This document shows positions 16,824-25,398 of a stretch of DNA of 64,000 nt, piece by piece (position 1 is the first letter of the stretch; every line of letters begins with the position of its first letter). This stretch comes from Tianweitania sediminis. Lineage in GTDB: Bacteria > Pseudomonadota > Alphaproteobacteria > Rhizobiales > Rhizobiaceae. A program made the translations under genes and the position numbers. The stretch spans positions 1,352,001 through 1,416,000 of the forward strand of contig NZ_JAGIYY010000001.1 of assembly GCF_017813335.1 (NCBI RefSeq), read 5' to 3'. Under the pieces are notes generated by a model. The model saw only the letters and a program-made list of their open reading frames with translations, was not told where the DNA came from and ran no database searches.

Positions 16824-17717
16824 GTGGTGCGGTTTCGAATTGGCGAGATTACGGTTACGCGTATCGAGGAAGTGCTGGAGAAAGGTTTCCGTCCGGAGAA
16901 CCTGTTCCCGGGTTTCGATTCCGCAATCTTCGATCAGCATCCCATCCTGCGTGACTTCTTTGACGAAGAAAGCGGTCAGGTTTGGTCAAGCATCCATTCC
17001 TGGCTGGTGCAGGTCGATGGCCTGAACATCCTCGTTGATACGTGCTCGGGCAACGGCAAGGTGCGCGCGCTGCCGCGCTTCCAGCGCTTCCACATGCTCG
17101 ACTTCCCCTTCATCGACACTCTGGCGGCAGCTGGCATTACGCCGGAAGAGGTCGACATCGTCTTCTGCACGCATTTGCACATCGATCATGTCGGGTGGAA
17201 CACCCGGCTTGAGAACGGTCGCTGGGTACCAGCGTTTCCAAATGCTCGTTATATCTTCGGTCGCGCCGAGTTCGACCATTGGACGAACGGCGACGGGCCA
17301 CGGCTCTTCCCTGATAACGTGGCGGTGATTGAGGACAGCGTGCTGCCGGTGGTTGAGGCAGGCTTGGTGGAATTCGTAGAGGACGGCGACGAGATTGTGC
17401 CCGGGTTGCGCGTCGAGCTGGCGCCTGGCCATACCGCCACGCAGCTCATCCTAAAGCACGAGGCGCCGGGTGGTGGCTTCGTGATCTCGGCCGACGTCAT
17501 CCACCAGCCGATCCAGGTGTACGCGCCGCATCTCAACTCCTGCTTCTGCGAGATACAGGATGCCGCGCGCACCACGCGGCGCAAGCTTCTCGATCATTGT
17601 GCAGGCACCGGCGCGATTCTTTTGCCTATGCATTTCGGCCCACCGCATGCCGGCAAAATCCATCGTGCCGGCATGGGCTTTGCCTTCGAACCCGCAGAGG
17701 CCGCCGTTCCGGCCTGA
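16824..17717 (+). CDS. Metallo-beta-lactamase-fold hydrolase
   Basis: This 297-residue MBL-fold protein has the metal motif HLHIDH at residues 117-122 and the later ELAPGHTATQ and FVISADVIH segments that provide further metal ligands. The family includes lactonases, thioesterases and phosphodiesterases; the layout here (long N-terminal part, HSWLVQVDGLNILVDTC) is that of quorum-type lactonase-like hydrolases. The GTG at 16824 has a GGGGAGG Shine-Dalgarno. It is the first gene of the operon behind the IclR-type site, so it may open a lactone intermediate for the isomerase that follows. Confidence 0.82.
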   Translation: MVRFRIGEITVTRIEEVLEKGFRPENLFPGFDSAIFDQHPILRDFFDEESGQVWSSIHSWLVQVDGLNILVDTCSGNGKVRALPRFQRFHMLDFPFIDTLAAAGITPEEVDIVFCTHLHIDHVGWNTRLENGRWVPAFPNARYIFGRAEFDHWTNGDGPRLFPDNVAVIEDSVLPVVEAGLVEFVEDGDEIVPGLRVELAPGHTATQLILKHEAPGGGFVISADVIHQPIQVYAPHLNSCFCEIQDAARTTRRKLLDHCAGTGAILLPMHFGPPHAGKIHRAGMGFAFEPAEAAVPA

Positions 17718-17773
17718 CGCTCAGACCTGCCAAGCGGCGCAGACTCCCGCGCCAAGCTAAATTCGAGGAAACA

Positions 17774-19030
17774 ATGGGCTACACGATTACCGAAAAGATC
17801 CTCGCCCGCGTCTCGGGACGCGTTGCCGTAAAAGCCGGCGACGAAGTCATGGCCAAGCCCGACTACGTCATCGCCTACGATTTCCCCGGCTATACTGATG
17901 TGTATTTCCGTCAAATGAAGGAGGATTTCGGCATCGAGCGGGTGGCTGAGCCCGACCGCTATGCGATCTTCATCGACCATATGGTGCCGGCGACCTCGCC
18001 AAAGGAAGAGGAACTGCATATCGGCACCCGCACATGGTGTGCCGAAAACAACGTCGCCCTTTATGAGCGCAAGGGCATCGGCCACCAGGTCGCTTCCGAG
18101 GTCGGCTATGCCGTGCCCGGCGCTTTTGTCGTGCACTTCGATGGCCATATCAGCCAGCTTGGGACTTTCGGCACACTTGCCATGGGCATCCGCCGCAACC
18201 TGCTCGAGGCGTTCGTACGCGAGCGCATCTCGATCAAGGTACCCCAGACAGTGCGGGTGAACTTAACCGGTACGTTGCGGAAGGGAGTGATGGCCCGCGA
18301 CGTGTTCCACCATCTCGTGCGCGTTATGGGTCCGGCCTCATGTCGTTTCCAGGTGCTGGAGATAGGCGGGCCGGCTTTGTCGCAGATTTCTACCGAGGGC
18401 CTCCAGACCATCACCGGGCTGGCGATGTTTACCGGCGCGGTAACGGCGATCGTCAACCCGGACAAGGAGAGGCTTGATTATGCGCTTGCCCGCGCGAAAA
18501 AGCAGCTTGAGCCGGTTTATAGCGACCCAGAGGCCAGCTATTCGGCGGTTTACGAGATCGACCTCGACAATTTAGAGCCGCTGGTGGTGATCCCGCCCAC
18601 GCCGGCCAACTCGCGCAATCTCTCGGAGTTCCTGGGCTTGGAGATCCACGCCGGCTATCTGGGTTCCTGCGCCTCTGGCCGCCTCGACGACCTGCGCATC
18701 GCTGCGAAAATCCTCGAAGGTCGTCAGGTGAAGTCAGGCTTCCAGCTTAACGTGGTGCCGACCAGTCAAGAGATCATGGCGGCAGCTGGCCGTGAGGGGC
18801 TGATCTCGACGTTGGCTGAGGCCGGCGCTTTCATCTCTTCGCCGAGCTGCGACTACTGCTTCGGCCGCATCGCTACAATGACCGAGAAGCAGCGCGCCGT
18901 TTCCACCGGTACCCTCAACGTACGCGGCCGAATGGGTAGCCCGGACTCGGAAATCTATCTCTGCAACGCGGCAACGGTCGCCGCCTCGGCGATCGAAGGC
19001 GCGCTGGCCGACCCGCGCAAGTATCTGTGA
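17774..19030 (+). CDS. Aconitase-superfamily hydratase/isomerase, large subunit (LeuC-like, divergent)
   Basis: This 418-residue protein follows the LeuC plan and keeps the three cluster cysteines, C299 in GSCASGRLDDL and C359 and C362 in SCDYCFG, so a 4Fe-4S cluster is expected. Other signature parts differ: the usual DSHT is DGHI at residue 123, and SCTNGR is SCASGR. It lies 10 bases before its small subunit and just upstream of a C-C lyase gene. Known relatives isomerise or dehydrate isopropylmalate, homocitrate, citramalate or dimethylmalate; the altered residues argue for another hydroxy-acid. The ATG at 17774 has a GAGGAAA ribosome-binding site. Confidence 0.85.
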   Translation: MGYTITEKILARVSGRVAVKAGDEVMAKPDYVIAYDFPGYTDVYFRQMKEDFGIERVAEPDRYAIFIDHMVPATSPKEEELHIGTRTWCAENNVALYERKGIGHQVASEVGYAVPGAFVVHFDGHISQLGTFGTLAMGIRRNLLEAFVRERISIKVPQTVRVNLTGTLRKGVMARDVFHHLVRVMGPASCRFQVLEIGGPALSQISTEGLQTITGLAMFTGAVTAIVNPDKERLDYALARAKKQLEPVYSDPEASYSAVYEIDLDNLEPLVVIPPTPANSRNLSEFLGLEIHAGYLGSCASGRLDDLRIAAKILEGRQVKSGFQLNVVPTSQEIMAAAGREGLISTLAEAGAFISSPSCDYCFGRIATMTEKQRAVSTGTLNVRGRMGSPDSEIYLCNAATVAASAIEGALADPRKYL

Positions 19031-19040
19031 GCCCTGTGCG

Positions 19041-19553
19041 ATGACCCTTCAGAACCTGCGCGGCCGCGTTGCCTTCATCTTCGATGAAATCAATTTCGAC
19101 GTCGACCAGATCGTCGGTGTCAAGAACATCAAGATTACCGACATCGAGGAACTGTCGGCCGCCGCGATGACCTCGTACGATCCAGATTTTCATGCCTCGG
19201 TGAAGCCCGGCGACGTGCTCGTCGGCAACCACAATTTTGGTTACGGCCACCCGCACTACCCGCCTATGCGCGCCATGCGCCACCTCGGCATCAAGGGTGT
19301 GATCGCGGAGTCCTTCTCTCCTGGCTATTGGCGCGGCGAGATCTCCATGGGCTTCCCCCAGGCAAGCTGCCCCGGCATCTTGGAACTGGTGAACCGCTGG
19401 GACGAGGTGGAAGTCGACTGGGACAAAAACGAGGTGCGCAACCTCACGACCGGCAAGTCTCTGCCGATTGAGCCGCTGTCATTTGCCGACCGCGAGATGC
19501 TCGATGCTGGCGGCCTCACGGAATATCTCAAACGCCCCGTCCCCGCCTCCTGA
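19041..19553 (+). CDS. Aconitase-superfamily hydratase/isomerase, small subunit (LeuD-like, divergent)
   Basis: This 170-residue swivel-domain subunit would complete the active site of the LeuC-like protein. It keeps the NFG turn at residues 65-67 and the later GVIAESFSPGYWR, which stands where LeuD has the 'AxSFARIF' strand. The canonical GSSREHA, whose serine and arginine hold the substrate carboxylate, is replaced by GHPHYPP (residues 69-75). Loss of that arginine should change substrate recognition. Length and position right after the large subunit are normal for the family. Confidence 0.82.
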   Translation: MTLQNLRGRVAFIFDEINFDVDQIVGVKNIKITDIEELSAAAMTSYDPDFHASVKPGDVLVGNHNFGYGHPHYPPMRAMRHLGIKGVIAESFSPGYWRGEISMGFPQASCPGILELVNRWDEVEVDWDKNEVRNLTTGKSLPIEPLSFADREMLDAGGLTEYLKRPVPAS

Positions 19554-19576
19554 CCTTCCTTTGAAAGGATTTCAAC

Positions 19577-20470
19577 ATGCGAGAGCATATCCAGAGCGAC
19601 TACAAGCAGCGCGTGCTGGCCCAGAAGACCGTCTGGGCTGCCGGTGCCTACGATGCGCTTTCGGCCCTCTATATACAAAATGCCGGCTTCGATGCAGTCA
19701 TGACCAGCGGCTTCGGCGTGTCGGCCTCCTATCTGGGCATGCCCGATGCCGAACTCTACACCATGACCGAGAACCTCACGGTCGTGCGCAACGTCTCGGC
19801 CGTGCTGAAGGTGCCGCTGATCGCGGACATCGACACGGCCTATGGCAACGCCATCAACGCCATGCGAACGGTGCGTGAGTTCGAGGCTGCGGGCTGTGCC
19901 GCTGTGATCATGGAGGATCAGGTTTCGCCAAAACGCTGCCCGATCTGCGTCGGCGGCGTCGAAATCGTTTCGGTCGACGAGGCAGTCGGCAAGATTGCAG
20001 CGGCCGTAGAAGCGCGCAGCAATCCTAACATGCTGATCATCGCGCGCACCGATGCCGCGACCGAGGAAGAGGCGATCCATCGCGCAAAGGCCTACGTCGC
20101 TGCCGGCGCCGATGTGATCCAGCCAATCAGCAAGTGCTTCAAGTCGATCGAGGGACTGCGCGCGCTGCGCGAAGCCTGCGGCGTGCCACTGTCGCTGCAG
20201 GTTCTGGGATGGCTGGAAAAGAACCTGTCACCTGAAGAGATTGAGAGCGTTGCCGGCATGGCAACCTTTGCGTTGGTGCCGCTGATGAGCGCGGCCCAGG
20301 CGCTCGAAGAAAACCTTGCCGTTCTTGCCCGCGACAAGACCTCACGTAATCTGCCGCGCCCGGTCGCCGCGCATGATCCGTTTGTTGAGTTCATCGGCTT
20401 CAAGGAAATCGAGGAAAAGCAGCTCAAATATCTGCCCGAGCAGAACACGACCACCTGGAAGGCCGCGTAA
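19577..20470 (+). CDS. Isocitrate lyase / PEP mutase family carbon-carbon lyase
   Basis: This 297-residue TIM-barrel enzyme belongs with methylisocitrate, 2,3-dimethylmalate and related lyases. The metal motif DIDTAYG (84-90) and EDQ (113-115) are present, and the catalytic cysteine is in KRC (119-121). The usual KRCGH loop is KRCPI here, so the histidine that follows in the classical lyases is missing. Products would be an oxo-acid such as pyruvate or glyoxylate plus a second acid. Pairing with an aconitase-type isomerase mirrors the methylcitrate and dimethylmalate routes. The ribosome-binding site is GAAAGGA. Confidence 0.85.
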   Translation: MREHIQSDYKQRVLAQKTVWAAGAYDALSALYIQNAGFDAVMTSGFGVSASYLGMPDAELYTMTENLTVVRNVSAVLKVPLIADIDTAYGNAINAMRTVREFEAAGCAAVIMEDQVSPKRCPICVGGVEIVSVDEAVGKIAAAVEARSNPNMLIIARTDAATEEEAIHRAKAYVAAGADVIQPISKCFKSIEGLRALREACGVPLSLQVLGWLEKNLSPEEIESVAGMATFALVPLMSAAQALEENLAVLARDKTSRNLPRPVAAHDPFVEFIGFKEIEEKQLKYLPEQNTTTWKAA

Positions 20471-20550
20471 GCGATCTGAACCTTTGCAAAAGGAAAACCC
20501 GGCGCCGGCGGGGTCGGGCTTCCTCGTGCGCCACTTTCTCGGAGCGCCCC

Positions 20551-22134
20551 ATGCCTGACCGTGCGACGCCGCATTACCTGACACTGGCCAACGGACAGAT
20601 CAGGCTTTGGCAGCGTGGGGCAGGACCCGACCTTGTCGTGCTCGGCGGCTTGACTCGCGCCGCGGAAGTTCTGGCGAACGAACTTGCTCTCGCCAATCCC
20701 GGTTGCCGCGTGACGGCGCTTGAACTGCCTGGCATCGGCGGCTCGCGCATAGAGCCGAGCGGCGATGCTGAAATGGCTGCCGACCATGTCGTGAAGGCAC
20801 TTGCAAGCTTTGCGGAGCTCGCACTGATAGCTCATGAGATGGCAGCGGGCCTTCTGCCGGCGATTCTGCGCAAGCTCGGACGCGAAGTGCCGGTTATCAC
20901 CGTGGGCTTGGAACGGTCCCTTGCCTGGAGGGGGAGCGTTTCAGCCGAACTAGACATCACGCCACGGCAAGACGGTACACACCTCACCCTGCTTTGGCAC
21001 CATCTGCGCGATCGCGAACTGCTGGAGCCGGAAAATACAGGTCAACCTGCGAAAGTGGGCGAGCCGATTTCTCCGGCGGAAGATCTGAGTGCGACCTTTG
21101 TTGCGGCAGCCACCATGCCGTCGGGCTATGCGCGGTTGTGGTCGCTCTGCCATCGGACGATCGGCGAGGCCGCGAAGCTCGAAGGCTGCCGACATGTGGC
21201 ACTGCTTTCGGACGTGGCGGGCGCGCTCGCCGGCTTGCGCATATCGGTTTCGGGCAACGCACTGCCGCCCGCTCGGGCGCTGCCGAACAACGCCATCTGG
21301 CACGACTCGATCATGACGAGCCGCGGGCTCATGCATCTGCGCCGTGCTGGCGAGGGCGGAAGGCCGCTGCTCGTTATTCCGACCGGCGGCGGCTCCTCGG
21401 CGCAATTCGCGCCCGTGGTGAGCGGGCTTGCGCGCGGGCGGCAGGTCTTTGCCGTCGACTACTTTGGCAACGGCTTGTCTGAAAAGCTCGATCGTGACGT
21501 GACCATCGACATGCTGGCCGAGGACATGGCGGCGCTGATCGAAGCACTAGGCTTCCAAGAGGTCGATGTCTGGGGCTCTCATACAGGCTCGCTGGTCGCG
21601 CTGGAACTTGCTGTCACGCGTCCCGACCTCGTGCGCCGCGCCGTGCTGGAAGGCCCGGTCTTCATTGATCCGGATTTTCAGGCTGATCTTCTCGACAACT
21701 ACTTCCCACAGATTCGTCCAGACAAATGGGGCCTGCACCTCCAACTTGCGTGGCACTGGCGGCGCGACATGTTCATGTACTGGCCGTGGTATCGCGTCGA
21801 CCGCGCTGCTGCGCGCGACCTCGGCGTGCCGAGCGCGGAGGACCTGCACCTTTATACCATTGGCATCTTGGAGAGCGGACTCACGTATGACCAAGCCTAT
21901 CGATCCGCCTTCAAATACGACACCGTCAGACGCCTACCCTTGCTCAAGCGGCAGGCGCTGATCTGCGCGGGACCAAACGACATGCTTGTCAACGGCGTGG
22001 AGGAGTCGGCGAAACTGAACGTGCCGAGTGTGGAAACAACGTTAACCCCTACGACCGTTTGGTGGCCCGCGCCGGAGGCTGCGGCCGCTCAAGCCACGCT
22101 CGACCTTTACGACGCGTTTCTCAGCCGACCCTGA
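20551..22134 (+). CDS. Two-domain alpha/beta-hydrolase-fold protein lacking the catalytic serine
   Basis: The 527 residues split into two alpha/beta-hydrolase-like halves. In the first (about 1-250) the nucleophile elbow reads A-H-E-M-A with glutamate at residue 96. In the second (about 258-527) it reads G-S-H-T-G with histidine at residue 344 where the serine of GxSxG should be. The second half otherwise looks intact, with VDYFGNGLSEK and VWGSHTGSLVALELAVTRPDLVRRAVL. It could be a lyase-like or binding member of the fold. It is the last gene of the operon, 80 bases after the lyase; that gap holds an imperfect GC-rich hairpin. Its stop lies within the palindrome shared with the facing gene. 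Confidence 0.75.
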   Translation: MPDRATPHYLTLANGQIRLWQRGAGPDLVVLGGLTRAAEVLANELALANPGCRVTALELPGIGGSRIEPSGDAEMAADHVVKALASFAELALIAHEMAAGLLPAILRKLGREVPVITVGLERSLAWRGSVSAELDITPRQDGTHLTLLWHHLRDRELLEPENTGQPAKVGEPISPAEDLSATFVAAATMPSGYARLWSLCHRTIGEAAKLEGCRHVALLSDVAGALAGLRISVSGNALPPARALPNNAIWHDSIMTSRGLMHLRRAGEGGRPLLVIPTGGGSSAQFAPVVSGLARGRQVFAVDYFGNGLSEKLDRDVTIDMLAEDMAALIEALGFQEVDVWGSHTGSLVALELAVTRPDLVRRAVLEGPVFIDPDFQADLLDNYFPQIRPDKWGLHLQLAWHWRRDMFMYWPWYRVDRAAARDLGVPSAEDLHLYTIGILESGLTYDQAYRSAFKYDTVRRLPLLKRQALICAGPNDMLVNGVEESAKLNVPSVETTLTPTTVWWPAPEAAAAQATLDLYDAFLSRP

Positions 22135-22151
22135 TCGCATGCGCGATCAGG
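22130..22151. terminator. Bidirectional palindromic terminator containing both stop codons
   Basis: CCTGATCGC and GCGATCAGG form a perfect 9-bp stem around ATGC. The TGA of the plus-strand hydrolase lies in the left arm and the TGA of the minus-strand LivF-like gene in the right arm. No U-tract follows on either side. The genes are convergent and only 12 bases apart. Confidence 0.6.
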
Positions 22152-22839
22152 ACATGTAGGCCTCAAGAACTTCCGGGTTTTCCTTTAGGACCGACGCCGT
22201 TCCTTCAATCACGATCTGACCGCGCTTCATGACGTAACCATAGTCGCACACAGAAAGCGCAATCGCCGCGTTCTGCTCAACCAGCAGAATCGACTGACCT
22301 TCCTTGTGGAGTTCGACGATCGACTGGAAAACAAGATCGACGATGGCCGGCGCCAAGCCCATCGAGGGCTCATCCAGCACCAGCATCTGCGGTTTGGTCA
22401 TGAGTGCCCGGCCGATCGCAAGCATCTGCTGTTCGCCGCCGCTCATCAGGCCGGCGAGTTGGCGCCGTCGATCGGCAAGGCGAGGGAAAAGCGTGTAGAC
22501 CTTGTCGAGCAGCGACGGCTCAGAGCGGCCCGAGAAGTGGCTGAGCTTGAGATTTTCTTCAACGGTCAGAGGCGCAACGACCATCCTGCCTTCCGGAACA
22601 AAGGCGAGGCCGGACTTAACCACGCGGTGCAAGGAAAGTCGGGAAATCTCCTGGTCGTTGAGCTTCACGGAACCGCCGATCGGGCGATGCAAGCCAGCGA
22701 TGCTCCTCAGCGTCGTCGACTTGCCAGCTCCATTGGCGCCTAGCAGAACGCAAAGGGAGCCGGCGCTGACCTGCAGATCAACGCCGCGCACGGCGTTGAT
22801 TGCGCCGTAGCTAGCGGAGAGACTTGATACGTTCAGCAT
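22147..22839 (-). CDS. Liv-type ABC transporter ATP-binding protein (LivF-like)
   Basis: This 230-residue ATPase shows Walker A GANGAGKST, the LivF-type VPEGRMVVAPLTVEENL, signature MSGGEQQM, Walker B MLVLDEPSMGL and the H-loop region ILLVEQNAAIAL. I take the start at 22839 (MLNVSSLSASYG); it overlaps the LivG-like gene by 29 bases. It is the last gene of the island's importer operon, which is probably controlled by the IclR-type promoter at 26803-26860. Confidence 0.93.
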   Translation of the reverse strand: MLNVSSLSASYGAINAVRGVDLQVSAGSLCVLLGANGAGKSTTLRSIAGLHRPIGGSVKLNDQEISRLSLHRVVKSGLAFVPEGRMVVAPLTVEENLKLSHFSGRSEPSLLDKVYTLFPRLADRRRQLAGLMSGGEQQMLAIGRALMTKPQMLVLDEPSMGLAPAIVDLVFQSIVELHKEGQSILLVEQNAAIALSVCDYGYVMKRGQIVIEGTASVLKENPEVLEAYMS

Positions 22840-23620
22840 CGTTCTTCCGTCCGAAATAGGCTTCCTGCACGTCTGGATTGGCAATGCAGCTTCTTGGGTC
22901 CCCTTCAGCAAGCAACTGGCCGAAGTTCATCACTGTGCAGCTATCGCAGAACTCGGTCACGAGACCCATGTTGTGCTCCACCATCAGGATCGTGATTCCG
23001 GCGTCGCGCAGTTCGTGCACGAGGAGGCCAACTGCGGTGGCCTCGGCATGGTTCATGCCCGCGGTTGGCTCGTCGAGCAGCAGGAGCCGAGGATTAGAAC
23101 CAAGCGCCCGGGCAATCTCGATACGGCGCTGCTCGCCATATGACAAAGTCTCTGCAAGCTCGTCAGCTGTATGATCCATTGCCACCCGCTTCAGAAGGTG
23201 CATGGCGTGTTCACGCACGCGCTTCCAGTCGTTGCGGGCCGACGGTAGGCCTAGGAAGGAACTGAATAGACCCGCCTTGCGCTCAAGAAAACAGCCGGTC
23301 ATCACCTGTTCCAACACGGACATGCCGCTGAAAAGGCGAACGTTCTGGTAGGTGCGGGTTATTCCGAGCCCGGCGATCTGCTGCGGCTTCATCTTCTCCA
23401 GGTGGCGACCGGCAAAGTGGATCTGACCCTCATCGGGGTGGAGCAAGCCTGTGATCAGATTTATCAGCGTGGTCTTGCCTGCGCCATTGGGGCCGATCAG
23501 GCCGTGCACGCTGCCTTGGCGCACATGCGCAGTCAGCCCACCAACGGCCGCCACGCCGCCAAAGCGCTTAACCACGCTGTTTACTTCTAGCAGAAGGGGT
23601 TGGGAAGCGACCTCAAGCAT
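22811..23620 (-). CDS. Liv-type ABC transporter ATP-binding protein (LivG-like)
   Basis: This 269-residue ATPase has Walker A GPNGAGKTT, the LivG-type GITRTYQNVRLFSGMSVLEQVM, signature LSYGEQRR, Walker B LLLLDEPTAGMN and the H-loop ILMVEHNMGLV. The ATG at 23620 has a GGAGAAG ribosome-binding site; ten further residues are possible upstream but add nothing to the domain. It overlaps the LivM-like gene by 8 bases. Confidence 0.93.
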   Translation of the reverse strand: MLEVASQPLLLEVNSVVKRFGGVAAVGGLTAHVRQGSVHGLIGPNGAGKTTLINLITGLLHPDEGQIHFAGRHLEKMKPQQIAGLGITRTYQNVRLFSGMSVLEQVMTGCFLERKAGLFSSFLGLPSARNDWKRVREHAMHLLKRVAMDHTADELAETLSYGEQRRIEIARALGSNPRLLLLDEPTAGMNHAEATAVGLLVHELRDAGITILMVEHNMGLVTEFCDSCTVMNFGQLLAEGDPRSCIANPDVQEAYFGRKNDAERIKSLR

Positions 23621-24506
23621 GGGTCTTCTCCGCTTCATGCTCGATGTCACGACGGCGCTTGGCCGCGCGGCGCAACCCGATGGCTCGTGGGTCGATCAGC
23701 CCGCGAGGCAGGAAAACCATAATGAGGATCAGCACGACGCCTTTGGCGACATCCTCGACGGCGGGCACCACGGCCTGCATGGCGGCTGGTAACGCTGTGA
23801 AGATCAGTGCGCCCACGATCGGCCCAAACCAGTGGAAGGAGCCGCCGAGCACCGTCGATGCGATCATGGTGAAGGCGATGCCGATGAAGTAAGTGTCGGG
23901 GGAGATGAACTGCAGCGTAAAAGCCAGGGCTGCGCCACCCAATCCGCCTACGGCGCCGCTGATTAGAAAAGCCGTGAACTGGATACGGTAAGGGCTGATA
24001 CCCATGGTTGAGGCGACGGCAGCATCTTCACGAACGGCCCGCGAAGCCAAGCCGTACCAGCTGTTGTGAAGGCGGTAGAAAACCAGGGTGGTGACGGTGA
24101 GCAGCACAAACAGTTCGAATTGGGAGATCGTGACCGGAACAACGAGGCCGTTGACGCCACCGGTCAAGCCCGGCGTGTTGAGGGCGGTTACACGGGTGAT
24201 AAGCACCAGGGCGAGGCTCGCGAGCGCCATCCAGTGGGATTCAAGACGCAAGAACAGCGAGGCGACAACAGCCGCCCCCAACCCGCCGCCGATCCCGGCG
24301 ATGAGAAAGGCAAGGTAAACATGCAGCCCGAATTGACCAACCATCTGGGCGGCCAGGAAGCCACCAATTGCAGCGAAAGTGACGGTGGTGAAGCTCAGTA
24401 CTCCGGTTGACAGAACCGCATAGGTTGAGAGCGCAAAAAAGGCGTTAGCCATCGCAAAGGTGACAGTGCTGCCATAGGCGGCCCAGAAGTCGAAAAGGGC
24501 TTCCAT
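23613..24506 (-). CDS. Liv-type ABC transporter permease (LivM-like)
   Basis: This permease of 297 residues has the LivM pattern, with about eight to ten hydrophobic segments, STGVLSFTTVTFAAIGGFLAAQ near residue 35 and the C-terminal STVLGGSFHWFGPIVGALIFTALP block. The usual FGHA(A/M) element is replaced by FTTV, an odd variation. A TTG three codons upstream overlaps the LivH-like stop (TTGA), so either start would couple the two genes. Confidence 0.88.
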   Translation of the reverse strand: MEALFDFWAAYGSTVTFAMANAFFALSTYAVLSTGVLSFTTVTFAAIGGFLAAQMVGQFGLHVYLAFLIAGIGGGLGAAVVASLFLRLESHWMALASLALVLITRVTALNTPGLTGGVNGLVVPVTISQFELFVLLTVTTLVFYRLHNSWYGLASRAVREDAAVASTMGISPYRIQFTAFLISGAVGGLGGAALAFTLQFISPDTYFIGIAFTMIASTVLGGSFHWFGPIVGALIFTALPAAMQAVVPAVEDVAKGVVLILIMVFLPRGLIDPRAIGLRRAAKRRRDIEHEAEKTHA

Positions 24507-24508
24507 GT

Positions 24509-25396
24509 TCAAGCTCTCGAAAAGTTGGCGCTGCCGAACAGCCCGCGTGGGCGGATGATCAGGAATGCGAGCAGCAGAGTGTAGGTCACGCCGTCCCGGA
24601 ATGCAGTGGAGATGTACTGCGCCACGAACACCTCAATGATGCCGAGCATGATGCCCGCGACCGCTGTTCCCCGCACATCGTTGAAACCGCCAACAACTAC
24701 GGCCGCAAAGCCCTTCAGCATCAGCCCTTCACCAAGCGTGTAGGAGACGTTTGAAGTCGCGATGCCACCGAGCACACCCGCGAGACCTGACGTCGCGCCC
24801 GCCATGAAGGCGGTCAGAAGGATGATGACGCGTGAGTTGACGCCGGAAATGGCTGCCGCGACATCGTTCCACCCCACCGCGCGCATGGCTGCTCCAATCC
24901 TCGCGCGCTGGATCAGGAGATGTATCGCAATCGTGCAGATTATCAGCGACAGGATGATGATGATCTGCATCTGCGGGACGCGCAGGGGCCCAATCTGGAC
25001 CATGGCATTCGGGTAGCTGCTTGCGGGGAAGGCGAGGCTCTGGTGACCGGTCGCACTTCCCGCCAAGCTGTCGAGGATAATCCAGAAGCCGATGCTGGTG
25101 ATCAAGGCGCCCAGCATGCCCATGCGCCTTGACCGCAACGGCTGGAAGCCGATCTGGTCGACGAGGATGGCGAGAATGCCACCCCCGAAGACACCGCAAA
25201 GAACAGCGACAGGAAAAGGAACCCCATACCACTGGAACACATAATAGCCGACAATGGCTGCCCAGCTGGCATAGGCTCCGTGTGCAGCGTTCAGGATGCC
25301 GAGCGTCGAAAACACCAGGCCAAAGCCAATGCCAAAAAGGGCATAAAGCGAACCAAGAGCCCAGCCGTTGATCAGCTGCTCGACAAAAAGCTGCAT
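24509..25396 (-). CDS. Liv-type ABC transporter permease (LivH-like)
   Basis: This 295-residue inner-membrane permease carries the LivH markers FGIGFGLVFSTLGILNAAHGAYASWAA and, near the C-terminus, GFAAVVVGGFNDVRGTAVAGIMLG. The ATG at 25396 follows an AAGG-type ribosome-binding site and is two bases from the stop of the binding-protein gene; six further codons upstream would overlap that gene. It pairs with the LivM-like protein to form the channel. Confidence 0.92.
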   Translation of the reverse strand: MQLFVEQLINGWALGSLYALFGIGFGLVFSTLGILNAAHGAYASWAAIVGYYVFQWYGVPFPVAVLCGVFGGGILAILVDQIGFQPLRSRRMGMLGALITSIGFWIILDSLAGSATGHQSLAFPASSYPNAMVQIGPLRVPQMQIIIILSLIICTIAIHLLIQRARIGAAMRAVGWNDVAAAISGVNSRVIILLTAFMAGATSGLAGVLGGIATSNVSYTLGEGLMLKGFAAVVVGGFNDVRGTAVAGIMLGIIEVFVAQYISTAFRDGVTYTLLLAFLIIRPRGLFGSANFSRA

Positions 25397-25398
25397 GC

